DNA of 64,000 nucleotides from Thalassotalea agarivorans (GTDB lineage Bacteria > Pseudomonadota > Gammaproteobacteria > Enterobacterales > Alteromonadaceae): contig NZ_AP027363.1 of assembly GCF_030295955.1 (NCBI RefSeq), positions 1,550,001-1,614,000 on the forward strand, written 5' to 3'. Under the pieces are notes generated by a model. That model had not been told where the DNA came from, did no database searches, and was given only the letters and a program-made list of their open reading frames with translations. Each line of letters begins with the position of its first letter. The first letter of the stretch is position 1. Below are positions 18,525-26,494 of this stretch, in pieces. The translations under genes and the position numbers were made by a program.

Positions 18525-19748
18525 ATGACCCGTGCAATTATTTTAGTCTTAGATAGCTTTGGTATCGGTTACGCACCCGATGCTGAAAAATTCGGTGATG
18601 TCGGTGCCAACACCTTTGCCCACTTAGCACAACGATTTGAACAGGCGCATGGGCGTCAAATAGCTTTACCAAACCTTGTTAGATTGGGCTTGTTAGATGC
18701 GGCGAATCAAGCCGGCGAAACCGTTAGCGCACAAAATAGTGAACAAAGGCAGGGCGCTTATGGCTATATGGCTGAGCTAAGCTCTGGTAAAGATACACCA
18801 AGTGGTCATTGGGAAATGGCAGGTGTACCTGTGTTGTTTGACTGGGGCTACTTTACTGATCTAAATCATAGCTTTTCAGCAGATCTCATGGATAACATCA
18901 ATCAAAAAACCGGGTTTAGTGGTATGTTGGGTAATTGTCATGCATCGGGTACTGAAATCATTGCCCGCCTAGGCGAGGAACATATTAAGTCAGGGTTACC
19001 GATCTGCTACACCTCTGCCGATAGTGTTTTTCAAGTTGCGGCTCATGAAGAGCATTTTGGCCTCGATAATCTCTATGCCTATTGTGAAACGGTGCGCCAA
19101 ATTTTAGATGATATGGAATTAAATATAGGCCGCGTCATTGCTCGCCCGTTTGTTGGCGAATCGCCAGATACCTTTGTTCGTACAGGCAATAGACGCGACT
19201 ACTCCGTGTTACCGCCTTCAGCAACCGTGCTTGAAAAACTTGAGCAAAGTGGTGGTCATGTGATCAGCGTGGGCAAAATAGCAGATATTTTCGCTCATCA
19301 AGGCATTTCTGAGAAAACAAAAGCGACGGGTATTGATGCCTTAGTTGATGCCACGGTAGAGCATATTAAAACAGCCAAGGACAACAGTTTGATTTTTACT
19401 AATTTAGTAAACTTCGACCAAGACTTTGGCCATAGACGAAATGCGGTGGGTTATGGTGAAGCATTAGAGGCGTTTGATGCCATATTGCCTAATGTAATAG
19501 CGGCAATGGGGGAGCAGGATATTCTGTTCTTGACCGCCGATCACGGCTGTGACCCAACTTGGCAGGGTAGCGACCATACCCGAGAATATGTGCCTGTTTT
19601 AGCCTATCACCACAATATTGATTCAGTTAATTTAGGCGAGCGTACTAGTTTTGCTGATTTAGGGCAAACCATTGCTGATATTTTTTCACTTGAGGCAATG
19701 AAATACGGAAAAAGTTTTAAAAATGAGTTAAACTTCGCCGAAAATTAG
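18525..19748 (+). CDS. deoB: Phosphopentomutase
   Basis: Interconverts (deoxy)ribose-1-phosphate and -5-phosphate, linking DeoA/DeoD to DeoC. 407 residues, as in E. coli (407). Alkaline-phosphatase superfamily metal sites are visible: [13 protein letters not shown] at the start (metal Asp), [13 protein letters not shown] with the phosphorylated Thr region, [12 protein letters not shown], and [24 protein letters not shown] near the end. It diverges from the udk operon. A receptor gene follows on the same strand 64 bp later, with a weak hairpin between. Confidence 0.95.
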   Translation: MTRAIILVLDSFGIGYAPDAEKFGDVGANTFAHLAQRFEQAHGRQIALPNLVRLGLLDAANQAGETVSAQNSEQRQGAYGYMAELSSGKDTPSGHWEMAGVPVLFDWGYFTDLNHSFSADLMDNINQKTGFSGMLGNCHASGTEIIARLGEEHIKSGLPICYTSADSVFQVAAHEEHFGLDNLYAYCETVRQILDDMELNIGRVIARPFVGESPDTFVRTGNRRDYSVLPPSATVLEKLEQSGGHVISVGKIADIFAHQGISEKTKATGIDALVDATVEHIKTAKDNSLIFTNLVNFDQDFGHRRNAVGYGEALEAFDAILPNVIAAMGEQDILFLTADHGCDPTWQGSDHTREYVPVLAYHHNIDSVNLGERTSFADLGQTIADIFSLEAMKYGKSFKNELNFAEN

Positions 19749-19768
19749 AGTAACCCCAGTTACTTTTA
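19749..19768 (+). terminator. Weak hairpin between deoB and the second TonB receptor
   Basis: AGTAAC-CCCA-GTTACT followed by TTTTA right after the deoB stop. The stem is short and AT-rich, so it may only attenuate transcription into the receptor gene instead of stopping it. Confidence 0.35.
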
Positions 19769-19812
19769 TAAAAGTTTACAAATATTCTAAAATCAGTCCA
19801 CGGGAGAAACAA

Positions 19813-22071
19813 ATGGACCTTTTTAAACGAAAGGCGCTATCGATTGGTGTTCAATCTGCGCTAGTCGCCAGTGCATTCGCACTTCCACAAGCTATTGCCG
19901 CAGATGAAGCTTCAGCTGAAGATAACGGCAAACTTGAAGTTATTGAAGTAACGGCGCGTAAACGTGTTGAAAATGTGCAAGATGTACCGGTATCAGTATC
20001 TGCTTTACAAGGTGAAAACCTAGAAGCTTATGGCAGTGCAGCGCAAGATATTCGTTTTCTAAATGCTAAAATTCCAAGCTTGTCGGTAGAGTCGTCTTTT
20101 GGCCGTACTTTCCCACGTTTTTATATGCGCGGTTTAGGTAACAGCGATTTTGATTTAAATGCCTCACAACCTGTTTCACTCGTGATGGATGAGGTTGTAC
20201 AAGAAAATCCTATCTTAAAAGGTTTCCCTGTTTTTGATGTTGAGCGTGTTGAAGCGCTTCGCGGCCCACAAGGTACATTGTTTGGTCGAAACACTCCAGC
20301 AGGCTTGGTTAAGTTTGATTCAGTAAAACCAACACAAGAACTAGATGGTTATGCGTCTCTAGGTTACGGTTCATACGGCACAATTGATTTTGATGGTGCA
20401 GTAGGTACGGGCATTACTGACAACCTATCTTTCCGTGCGTCTATGTTGTACCAAACGCGTGATGACTACATCGATAACGTAGCACCTGGGTTTGAACAAG
20501 AAAACGTTCTAGGTGGCTATGATGAAACAGCAGCGCGTCTACAATTTTTATATGAAGATGGTGGATTTTCTGCCCTTGTTAATTTCCACACGCGTAACCT
20601 AGACGGTAAGCCTATTGTATTTAGAGCAAACGTTATTGATGCTGGCACTAATAACATTGCTGACTACTACGATGAAGATACTGTAATGCACGATGCTGCA
20701 TCTCGTGCGATTCAAAATGTAGATACACAAGGCGGTAGCTTAAAGTTAGAATATGATGCGGGTGAGCTTGTTTATACCTCAATCACGGGTTTTGAAAGTG
20801 CTGAAATCTACTCTCAAGCTGATGTTGACGGTGGTTACGGCGCGTCTTTCTTACCACCAGAGTTAATGGGTCCCGGTTTAATCTTATTCCCAGCTGAAAG
20901 TGCTGATGCGATTCCAGATCATTCACAGTTCACACAAGAGTTTCGTATATCAAGTGCTTATGCAGGCAAGTTTAACTTCCAAACAGGTTTATTCTTCTTC
21001 TCTGAAGATCTAACAATCGATAGTTATAGCTTCGATACCTTAGCTGCTGGTGCGCAAAATGGTTTTGCAACTCAAAACCAAAAAACAACAGCATGGGCAT
21101 TGTTTGGTAGTGCTGATTACCAATTATCAGAAAAATTAAAGCTTACAGCGGGTCTTCGTTATTCAAATGACGAAAAAGACTTTGTTGCGGAAAGACTACA
21201 AGGTCCATTTGGTTCGGGTACTGCTATGGGTACAGCAAACCCTAGTGATTCACACGTAAGCTGGGATTTAAGTGCTGTTTATAGCCTTAATGATGAAATG
21301 AATCTTTTTGCACGTATTGCTAACGGATTTAGAGCACCTAGTATCCAAGGTCGTATTCTATTCGGTGACGTAGTAACCGTTGCAGACTCTGAAACGATCA
21401 ACTCGATTGAAACCGGTATCAAGTCTGACATTTTAGACGGCCGTGGTCGCTTCAACGCAACGGTTTATTACTACCAAATGGATAACCAGCAATTAACGGC
21501 TGTAGGTGGTGATGCAAACTTTAACCAACTAATCAATGCTGACCAAACCACAGGTTATGGTTTAGAAATTGATTCAGAGTTTGTTGTTGCAGAAAACTTC
21601 TTTGTTACAGCAAACATGAGTTACAACAGCACTGAAATCTCAGATAGCGATTTAGCTGTAGCAGTATGTGCTCAATGTACAGTAACTGATCCGCTAAACG
21701 GTAATGGCTTAGCAATATTAGATGGTAATAGCTTACCTCATTCGCCAGAACTGATCGCAAACTTAACGGCACGTTACAGCTATGAGATTGGTGCAGGGCA
21801 GTTGTTTGTCTACACAGATTGGTCATATCGCAGCGAAATTGACTTCTTCCTATACAAATCAGTTGAATTTGAAGGCAAGCCATTATTAGAAGGTGGCCTG
21901 CGCGGTGGTTATCAGTGGGAAACAGATAGCAACGAATGGGAAGTGGCATTATTTGCTCGCAACATTACTGACGAGCAAGTGGTTATCGGTGGTGTCGACT
22001 TCAATAACCTAACAGGTATGATTAACGAAGGTCGCTTTGTAGGCGCTGAAGTTAAAGTATCATTCTTCTAA
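19813..22071 (+). CDS. TonB-dependent outer-membrane receptor, probably for nucleosides or related compounds
   Basis: 752 residues with a signal peptide (cleavage near IAAD, about residue 30), the TonB box LEVIEVTARKR, and a plug domain including YMRGLGNSDF and the signature DVERVEALRGPQGTLFGRNTPAGLV. The 22-strand type barrel ends in VKVSFF. This is the common receptor class without the extra N-terminal domain seen in the Oar-like protein upstream. GGGAG sits 8 bp before the ATG. It lies directly behind deoB and before deoD/add/nupC, so nucleoside or nucleotide uptake is the best guess. The sequence alone does not reveal the ligand; siderophore or sugar receptors look similar. Confidence 0.88.
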   Translation: MDLFKRKALSIGVQSALVASAFALPQAIAADEASAEDNGKLEVIEVTARKRVENVQDVPVSVSALQGENLEAYGSAAQDIRFLNAKIPSLSVESSFGRTFPRFYMRGLGNSDFDLNASQPVSLVMDEVVQENPILKGFPVFDVERVEALRGPQGTLFGRNTPAGLVKFDSVKPTQELDGYASLGYGSYGTIDFDGAVGTGITDNLSFRASMLYQTRDDYIDNVAPGFEQENVLGGYDETAARLQFLYEDGGFSALVNFHTRNLDGKPIVFRANVIDAGTNNIADYYDEDTVMHDAASRAIQNVDTQGGSLKLEYDAGELVYTSITGFESAEIYSQADVDGGYGASFLPPELMGPGLILFPAESADAIPDHSQFTQEFRISSAYAGKFNFQTGLFFFSEDLTIDSYSFDTLAAGAQNGFATQNQKTTAWALFGSADYQLSEKLKLTAGLRYSNDEKDFVAERLQGPFGSGTAMGTANPSDSHVSWDLSAVYSLNDEMNLFARIANGFRAPSIQGRILFGDVVTVADSETINSIETGIKSDILDGRGRFNATVYYYQMDNQQLTAVGGDANFNQLINADQTTGYGLEIDSEFVVAENFFVTANMSYNSTEISDSDLAVAVCAQCTVTDPLNGNGLAILDGNSLPHSPELIANLTARYSYEIGAGQLFVYTDWSYRSEIDFFLYKSVEFEGKPLLEGGLRGGYQWETDSNEWEVALFARNITDEQVVIGGVDFNNLTGMINEGRFVGAEVKVSFF

Positions 22072-22087
22072 ACAGATGATTGAAACT

Positions 22088-22117
22088 AAAAAGCCAACCT
22101 GTCGGTTGGCTTTTTTT
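22088..22117. terminator. Bidirectional terminator between the TonB receptor and deoD
   Basis: AAGCCAACC-TGTC-GGTTGGCTT, with A run on the left and T run on the right. It is placed between the convergent receptor and deoD genes and can serve both. Confidence 0.9.
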
Positions 22118-22121
22118 ATGC

Positions 22122-22826
22122 TTAAAGAATACTCTCTAGCGTAAGTTCCATCATATCTTTGAATGTGGTCTCACGTTCATCTGCAGTGGTTTGCTCGCCT
22201 GTTTTAATGTGATCACTTACCGTGAGTACCGTAAGTGCTTTCTTACCGTACTCAGCGGCGACTCCATATAATCCGGCAGCTTCCATTTCAACCGCTAGAA
22301 TGCCATGGTTTTCCATGGTCGTGAACATCTCTGGCTGAGGGGTGTAAAACAAATCAGCAGTAAATATATTGCCAACGTGCACAGATTGTCCCAGTTTTTC
22401 CGCTGTTTCTACCACTTTACGTGCTAAACCAAAATCACCTGTTGCTGCAAAGTCTACGTTATTGAATCGTTGGCGATTAACGTTTGAATCTGTACTTGCG
22501 CCAATACCAACAATGACGTCGCGCACTCGAATTTCATCTTTTACAGCGCCACAAGAGCCAATACGAATAATGTTTTCAACACCATAGTCTTTGTAAAGTT
22601 CAGTCGCATAGATAGAGATAGACGGTATACCCATGCCCGATCCCATTACAGAGATACGCTTGCCCTTATAGGTGCCCGTATAGCCAAACATATTTCTTAC
22701 ACGAGTGACGCATTTTGCATCTTCAAGAAAGTTCTCTGCGATGTATTTCGCTCGAAGCGGGTCGCCGGGCATTAAAACTGTTTCAGCGAAATCACCTGGG
22801 TTAGCTTCAATATGAGGAGTAGCCAT
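22122..22826 (-). CDS. deoD: Purine nucleoside phosphorylase (hexameric DeoD type)
   Basis: Phosphorolyses purine (deoxy)nucleosides to base and (deoxy)ribose-1-phosphate. 234 residues against 239 in E. coli. Typical landmarks are [53 protein letters not shown], and [11 protein letters not shown] followed by the catalytic Asp in TVSDH. AAGGA stands 6 bp before the ATG. It is last in the minus-strand group add-xapX-deoD. A 100-bp gap separates it from xapX, so it may also have its own promoter. Confidence 0.95.
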   Translation of the reverse strand: MATPHIEANPGDFAETVLMPGDPLRAKYIAENFLEDAKCVTRVRNMFGYTGTYKGKRISVMGSGMGIPSISIYATELYKDYGVENIIRIGSCGAVKDEIRVRDVIVGIGASTDSNVNRQRFNNVDFAATGDFGLARKVVETAEKLGQSVHVGNIFTADLFYTPQPEMFTTMENHGILAVEMEAAGLYGVAAEYGKKALTVLTVSDHIKTGEQTTADERETTFKDMMELTLESIL

Positions 22827-22926
22827 TAATATTCCTTAAATTATAAAAGTAAAGTTACTCAGTAAGTTTCTAGCCAGCGAAGGCGCTTCTATCAAGGATG
22901 TTTTACTGAACCTAGGGTTAATTTGT

Positions 22927-23097
22927 TTAACTAAAAAACTTTTCTGCTATCCATTGGTACCCTTGAGCACCTAAATAAATACCAACAATACCAGCAATGC
23001 CTGACAATACAGGTGGCGCTGGAATAGGTAATTTTATCGCAGAAAAAAGAACACCGACAATCAGGCCGGCCAATAATGCAAGTAACACTTCTGTCAT
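22927..23097 (-). CDS. Small XapX-domain (DUF1427) membrane protein
   Basis: A 56-residue gene read directly from the minus strand, with AAGGA 7 bp before its ATG. The protein (beginning MTEVLLALLAGLIVG) has two hydrophobic segments, about 4-20 and 28-46, joined by the conserved KLPIPAPP turn and ending in a short charged tail. This fits the XapX/DUF1427 family of tiny inner-membrane proteins of unknown function. It lies between add and deoD on the same strand, 44 bp after add, so it is probably co-transcribed with purine nucleoside catabolism. A role tied to purine or nucleoside movement is possible, but nothing here proves it. Confidence 0.8.
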   Translation of the reverse strand: MTEVLLALLAGLIVGVLFSAIKLPIPAPPVLSGIAGIVGIYLGAQGYQWIAEKFFS

Positions 23098-23141
23098 TAT
23101 GACTTCCTTAAACGTTTTGCTATGAATTATCTTTGTCTATC

Positions 23142-24161
23142 CTAGTACAGCTCAATTTCCTTAGCTAGGTTTCTTGGTTTTTGCATTAATGTTTGTTTTT
23201 CATGTTCCGATAAGAATGCCACAGACAGGCTATTATTTTGAAGCTGTTCAAAGGCATCTTTATCAAGGTTTAGCCACTGTTTTGCTTGTTTGTATTCATG
23301 TACAAGCTCAATACCAGAAACCGCTGGGTCGTCGGTATTTAAACACGCCTTAATACCATTTTCTAAAAACACAGGTAGCGGGTGTTGGGTTAGGTCAGTA
23401 ATGGTACCTGTTTGAAAATTTGAGGTTAAACATGACTCAATAGCAATGTCGTTTTCTGCCATAAATGTCATTAATTTTTGGTCTGTAGCTGCCGCCACAC
23501 CGTGTCCTATCCTTTGCGCGCCTAACTGTGTAATGGCTTGCCATACACTGTCACTACCTGCTGCTTCACCAGCATGAACCGTAATGGCTAAATCAAGCTT
23601 TCTTGCTTTATCAAACAAAGGTGTAAATAGGCTACCTGGTTTGTTTAACTCGTCACCGGCTAAATCAATAGCAACAAAGGCATCACGGTGGCTCAATATG
23701 GCATTCAACTCTTGCTCACATTTTTGGTAGCCAAAGGTTCTACTCATAATGCCAATTAAATTGCACTCAACAGGAAAAGCTTTTTTGCCTTGTTCTACGC
23801 CATCAATGACTGCGGCAACAACATCTGAGGGATTTAAGTGGTGATTCATTGCCATATAAAGCGGCGAAAAGCGAAGCTCTGCGTAGTCTATGCCTGCATT
23901 GTAAGCATCTTCAATGTTTTCGTAGGCTACGCGTTTTACGTCATCAAGGTCTTTTAATACAGCAACACCCCAATCAAGCTTAGCCAGAAAGGCAAGTAGG
24001 TCAGGTTCGCTTTTTTGAATTTGCACATGTGGTAAAAATGAGTCGATATCGTTAGCTGGCAATTCAATACCATTTTTTTGCGCTAGTGCCCAAATAGTGC
24101 GTGGCCGAATATTGCCATCTAAATGCCGATGAAGATCGAGTAAAGGTAAATAGCTGTGCAT
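23142..24161 (-). CDS. add: Adenosine deaminase
   Basis: Deaminates adenosine and deoxyadenosine to inosine and deoxyinosine, which DeoD then cleaves. 339 residues (E. coli 333). Zinc ligands His11 and His13 lie in LDLHRHLDG. The VHAGEAAGSDSVW motif holds a zinc His and the catalytic Glu, RIGHGV holds another catalytic His, and LNTDDPAVSGI supplies the last aspartates. It is first in the minus-strand group add-xapX-deoD and diverges from aroG across a gap with two inverted repeats. Confidence 0.94.
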   Translation of the reverse strand: MHSYLPLLDLHRHLDGNIRPRTIWALAQKNGIELPANDIDSFLPHVQIQKSEPDLLAFLAKLDWGVAVLKDLDDVKRVAYENIEDAYNAGIDYAELRFSPLYMAMNHHLNPSDVVAAVIDGVEQGKKAFPVECNLIGIMSRTFGYQKCEQELNAILSHRDAFVAIDLAGDELNKPGSLFTPLFDKARKLDLAITVHAGEAAGSDSVWQAITQLGAQRIGHGVAAATDQKLMTFMAENDIAIESCLTSNFQTGTITDLTQHPLPVFLENGIKACLNTDDPAVSGIELVHEYKQAKQWLNLDKDAFEQLQNNSLSVAFLSEHEKQTLMQKPRNLAKEIELY

Positions 24162-24220
24162 GATACAACTCTAAAACAGACAATCTTTCTATTATAACAG
24201 CGCTTTAAACATAGGTTAAA

Positions 24221-24247
24221 TTTTCACGGTGATATTTTACGTGAAAA
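24221..24247. promoter_or_regulatory. Inverted repeat in the add/aroG intergenic region
   Basis: TTTTCACG-N11-CGTGAAAA, perfect 8-bp arms, 60 bp upstream of add and 164 bp upstream of aroG. The spacing is that of a dimeric-repressor operator. I cannot name the regulator. Confidence 0.4.
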
Positions 24248-24252
24248 AGGTA

Positions 24253-24272
24253 ATACAAATAGATGTTTGTAT
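24253..24272. promoter_or_regulatory. Second inverted repeat in the add/aroG region, TyrR-box-like geometry
   Basis: ATACAAA-N6-TTTGTAT, perfect 7-bp arms. The 6-N6-6 layout is that of a TyrR box (TGTAAA-N6-TTTACA), but two bases in each arm are swapped, so the match is only in shape. It lies 138 bp before aroG. Confidence 0.4.
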
Positions 24273-24410
24273 CGATAGATCAGCACGATATAAATTATTA
24301 AAAAATTTAGTTGCTTAAGGCAGGAAAACACTGATAGATTAGCTCGGTCGCAATAACCCAAGGAATAGTGAGTCAAGCTTAAATTCCAAAGCAATTTAGA
24401 AGAGAAAAAC

Positions 24411-25460
24411 ATGTTTTACCAAACCGATGATGTTCGTATAAATCAAATTAAAGAATTACTTCCACCAGTCGCTTTATTGGAGCGATTTCCTGCGTCAGAA
24501 AATGCAGCGGAAGTAGTATTTCAAGGTAGACAAGCTATCTCTAATATCTTGCAAGGGAAAGATGACAGGTTACTTGTTGTTATTGGTCCATGCTCTATAC
24601 ATGACCCTGTTGCAGCTATCGAGTATGGGCAACGCTTGGTAGCGTTGCGCGAGAAATACAAAGAAAACCTTGAAATTGTCATGCGCGTCTACTTTGAAAA
24701 GCCGCGTACAACTGTAGGCTGGAAGGGACTGATTAATGACCCTTACATGGATGGTAGCTTTAAGATTAATGATGGTTTGCGCATTGGTAGAAAACTACTG
24801 TTAGATCTTAATGAGCTCGGCTTACCAACAGCGGGCGAATTCCTCGATATGATAACGCCGCAGTATATGGCTGATTTTATGTGTTGGGGCGCTATTGGCG
24901 CTCGAACAACAGAAAGCCAGGTGCATAGAGAGCTAGCGTCAGGCTTATCCTGTCCAGTTGGCTTTAAAAATGGTACCGATGGCACCACTAAGGTTGCTGT
25001 TGATGCAATCGGCGCAGCCAGCGCTTCACATCACTTTTTATCGGTCACTAAATACGGCCACTCCGCTATCGTTGAAACAAGTGGTAATCCTGATTGTCAT
25101 ATCATTCTGCGTGGCGGCAATAAGCTGACTAACTATGACGCGGACAGCGTTGCCGAAATATCGGATAGCTTGGTTAACGCGAAGCTTAACAATAAGTTAA
25201 TGATAGATTTTAGTCATGCCAACTCACAGAAGAAATTTGAAAACCAAATGAAGGTCTGTGACGATGTAAGCCAGCAAATTGCCTCAGGCAATAAAGCTAT
25301 TTTCGGTGTCATGGTCGAAAGTCACTTGGTAGAAGGGCGTCAGGATATGGTCGATGGCGTAGCAAAAACCTATGGTCAAAGTATCACCGATGCCTGCATT
25401 GGCTGGCAAGATACTGAAACCTTGCTAGCAACATTAAATGATGCGGTTGCTAAGCGTTAA
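24411..25460 (+). CDS. aroG: 3-deoxy-7-phosphoheptulonate (DAHP) synthase, AroG-like
   Basis: First step of the shikimate pathway: erythrose-4-phosphate plus phosphoenolpyruvate to DAHP. 349 residues (E. coli AroG 350) and very close to AroG from the first residues (DDVRINQIKELLPPVALLERFP), which carry the feedback site. Class I signatures are VVIGPCSIHDPVAA, RVYFEKPRTTVGWKG, GAIGARTTESQVHRELASGLSCPVGFKNGTDG (shown here only by its segments GAIGARTTESQ and PVGFKNGTDG), HIILRGG and MIDFSHANS. Feedback by phenylalanine is likely by family. A second DAHP synthase, AroH-like, lies at 31746-32780. A copy of the last bases of the gene recurs 522 bp downstream (see repeats). Confidence 0.95.
   Translation: MFYQTDDVRINQIKELLPPVALLERFPASENAAEVVFQGRQAISNILQGKDDRLLVVIGPCSIHDPVAAIEYGQRLVALREKYKENLEIVMRVYFEKPRTTVGWKGLINDPYMDGSFKINDGLRIGRKLLLDLNELGLPTAGEFLDMITPQYMADFMCWGAIGARTTESQVHRELASGLSCPVGFKNGTDGTTKVAVDAIGAASASHHFLSVTKYGHSAIVETSGNPDCHIILRGGNKLTNYDADSVAEISDSLVNAKLNNKLMIDFSHANSQKKFENQMKVCDDVSQQIASGNKAIFGVMVESHLVEGRQDMVDGVAKTYGQSITDACIGWQDTETLLATLNDAVAKR
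25439..25452 (+). repeat. 14-bp direct repeat, left copy (3' end of aroG)
   Basis: TGATGCGGTTGCTA, within the last codons of aroG (…Asp-Ala-Val-Ala-Lys-Arg-stop). The identical sequence returns at 25961-25974. Confidence 0.85.
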
Positions 25461-25504
25461 ATTTGTTTTCTCAAAAGCCATTGGGTTATTTGTATGGCAA
25501 TAAC

Positions 25505-25963
25505 ATGAGTAAAATCACAATGGCTTTAGTGAACATTAAATCGGTGGCATTTTTTGTAATAACGGTATCTCTGTTAGCCAATATATACTTGATTAGTTTG
25601 GTTCAAAAACAAGAGGTAACCACAAGCAAATCATTTGTTATTATTGATAAAAATGAGCTGCGGTGTATTGAAACAGCCAAGAGAACAACATTTGACAAGC
25701 ATCAAATTCTAGGACCTGACTATTTAAGTAATAGCTACGCTGTTTTATTGCCAGATATCAAGACTAATCAAGATTTTACTGTTGAATATAGTAGCTGTTT
25801 TTATGGAAATAAAAGTGTGGCAACCTCGATAGGCGATTTGCAATATGAAATTGATTTTTATCGTCAAACTCAAGGTGTAAATCACTTTGGTGTCTTTAAG
25901 TCACCCTACAATGATAATTATTACTTGTACACGAAACCTTCGTTTATAAACGACTTTGAGTGA
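25505..25963 (+). CDS. Hypothetical membrane-anchored protein between two copies of the aroG 3' end
   Basis: From the ATG at 25505 the product has 152 residues (MSKITMALVNIK...). One hydrophobic segment at about 8-30 (VAFFVITVSLLANIYLISLV) looks like an N-terminal signal anchor. A soluble part with two cysteines (in ELRCIE and SSCFYG) and many aromatic residues follows. I recognise no family. The frame is open from a TTG at 25463 near the aroG stop, but no ribosome binding site supports that start, and none is clear for the ATG either. The gene is bracketed by a 14-bp direct repeat derived from the end of aroG, and its own stop codon is the first three bases of the right copy. It may be a small inserted islet. 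It shares a terminator with the convergent DUF pair. Confidence 0.6.
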   Translation: MSKITMALVNIKSVAFFVITVSLLANIYLISLVQKQEVTTSKSFVIIDKNELRCIETAKRTTFDKHQILGPDYLSNSYAVLLPDIKTNQDFTVEYSSCFYGNKSVATSIGDLQYEIDFYRQTQGVNHFGVFKSPYNDNYYLYTKPSFINDFE

Positions 25964-25974
25964 TGCGGTTGCTA
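25961..25974 (+). repeat. 14-bp direct repeat, right copy (relic of an aroG 3' end)
   Basis: TGATGCGGTTGCTA again. In the aroG-like frame it reads Asp-Ala-Val-Ala-Thr-Arg-Lys-stop, which still looks like the C-terminus of a DAHP synthase. The terminator that presumably once served aroG follows directly. Confidence 0.8.
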
Positions 25975-25991
25975 CGAGAAAATAGAGACAC

Positions 25992-26020
25992 AAAAAAGCC
26001 ACTTTTCAGTGGCTTTTTTT
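25992..26020. terminator. Bidirectional terminator between the hypothetical gene and the DUF4250 gene
   Basis: AAAAAAGCCACT-TTTC-AGTGGC followed by seven T, usable from both strands. Confidence 0.9.
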
Positions 26021-26202
26021 TAAATCGCTTTCAATTGATTTTCCTTGGTATACACATAGCCATACTTAGCTACTGTCTGCAGTAATTCTGCCTTTGATAG
26101 TTCATAGAAAGCGCATAACTCGTTTAACGATGAAAACTGATTCCTTAATTTCATATTAATCAAGCTCACCATTACTGCTGGCTCCATACTTAACTTAAGC
26201 AT
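26020..26202 (-). CDS. DUF4250 small protein
   Basis: 60 residues matching the DUF4250 pattern: MEPAVMVSLINMKLRNQFSSLNELCAFYELSKAELLQTVAKYGYVY in outline, i.e. a short N-terminal helix, a second helix-turn-helix-like unit around residues 25-50, and a C-terminal YVYTKENQ. Function is unknown. Its start overlaps the end of the DUF2061 gene by 8 bp, so the two are translationally coupled. An internal ATG at 26187 is an alternative start nearer the family consensus. Confidence 0.7.
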   Translation of the reverse strand: MLKLSMEPAVMVSLINMKLRNQFSSLNELCAFYELSKAELLQTVAKYGYVYTKENQLKAI

Positions 26203-26389
26203 GTGCTAACCGTTGTCCTTCTTGCTCTTTTAACTGCCATACTTTTTCATGGAAGTAGTAAGCCACTGTGTTTATTGCGGGTTCTATGGTTGCCACTAAG
26301 CCACCAACCAAGATGTCGCCTGTAAGCGCGTAAGCAACGGAAAATGCCACAGTAAAGTGTGTTATAGCAAACGTAGTTGTCTTCTTCAT
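26195..26389 (-). CDS. DUF2061 small membrane protein
   Basis: 64 residues. The conserved start KKTTTFAITHFTVAFSVAYALTG leads into GGLVATIEPAINTVAYYFHEKVW, the hallmark of DUF2061, with two hydrophobic segments and a charged tail. Function is unknown. AGGC lies 8 bp before the ATG. It is the first gene of a two-gene unit with DUF4250. Confidence 0.75.
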   Translation of the reverse strand: MKKTTTFAITHFTVAFSVAYALTGDILVGGLVATIEPAINTVAYYFHEKVWQLKEQEGQRLAHA

Positions 26390-26494
26390 GACTTAGCCTA
26401 TGTAATTCGATAAGTTGCTAAGCAGTATAACGAGATAATTTAAATAGCAAAAATAGGTTTAAAAGATTGGTGTAATAGTTATATTCGATTAACG

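Noticed and set aside
24224-24412. Minus-strand open frame in the add/aroG gap
   Set aside because: It covers both inverted repeats and the aroG leader, has low-complexity hydrophobic content and no recognisable family; more likely control DNA.
25463-25504. TTG-started N-terminal extension of the orphan protein after aroG
   Set aside because: No ribosome binding site and it begins right at the aroG stop; the ATG at 25505 gives a normal signal anchor.
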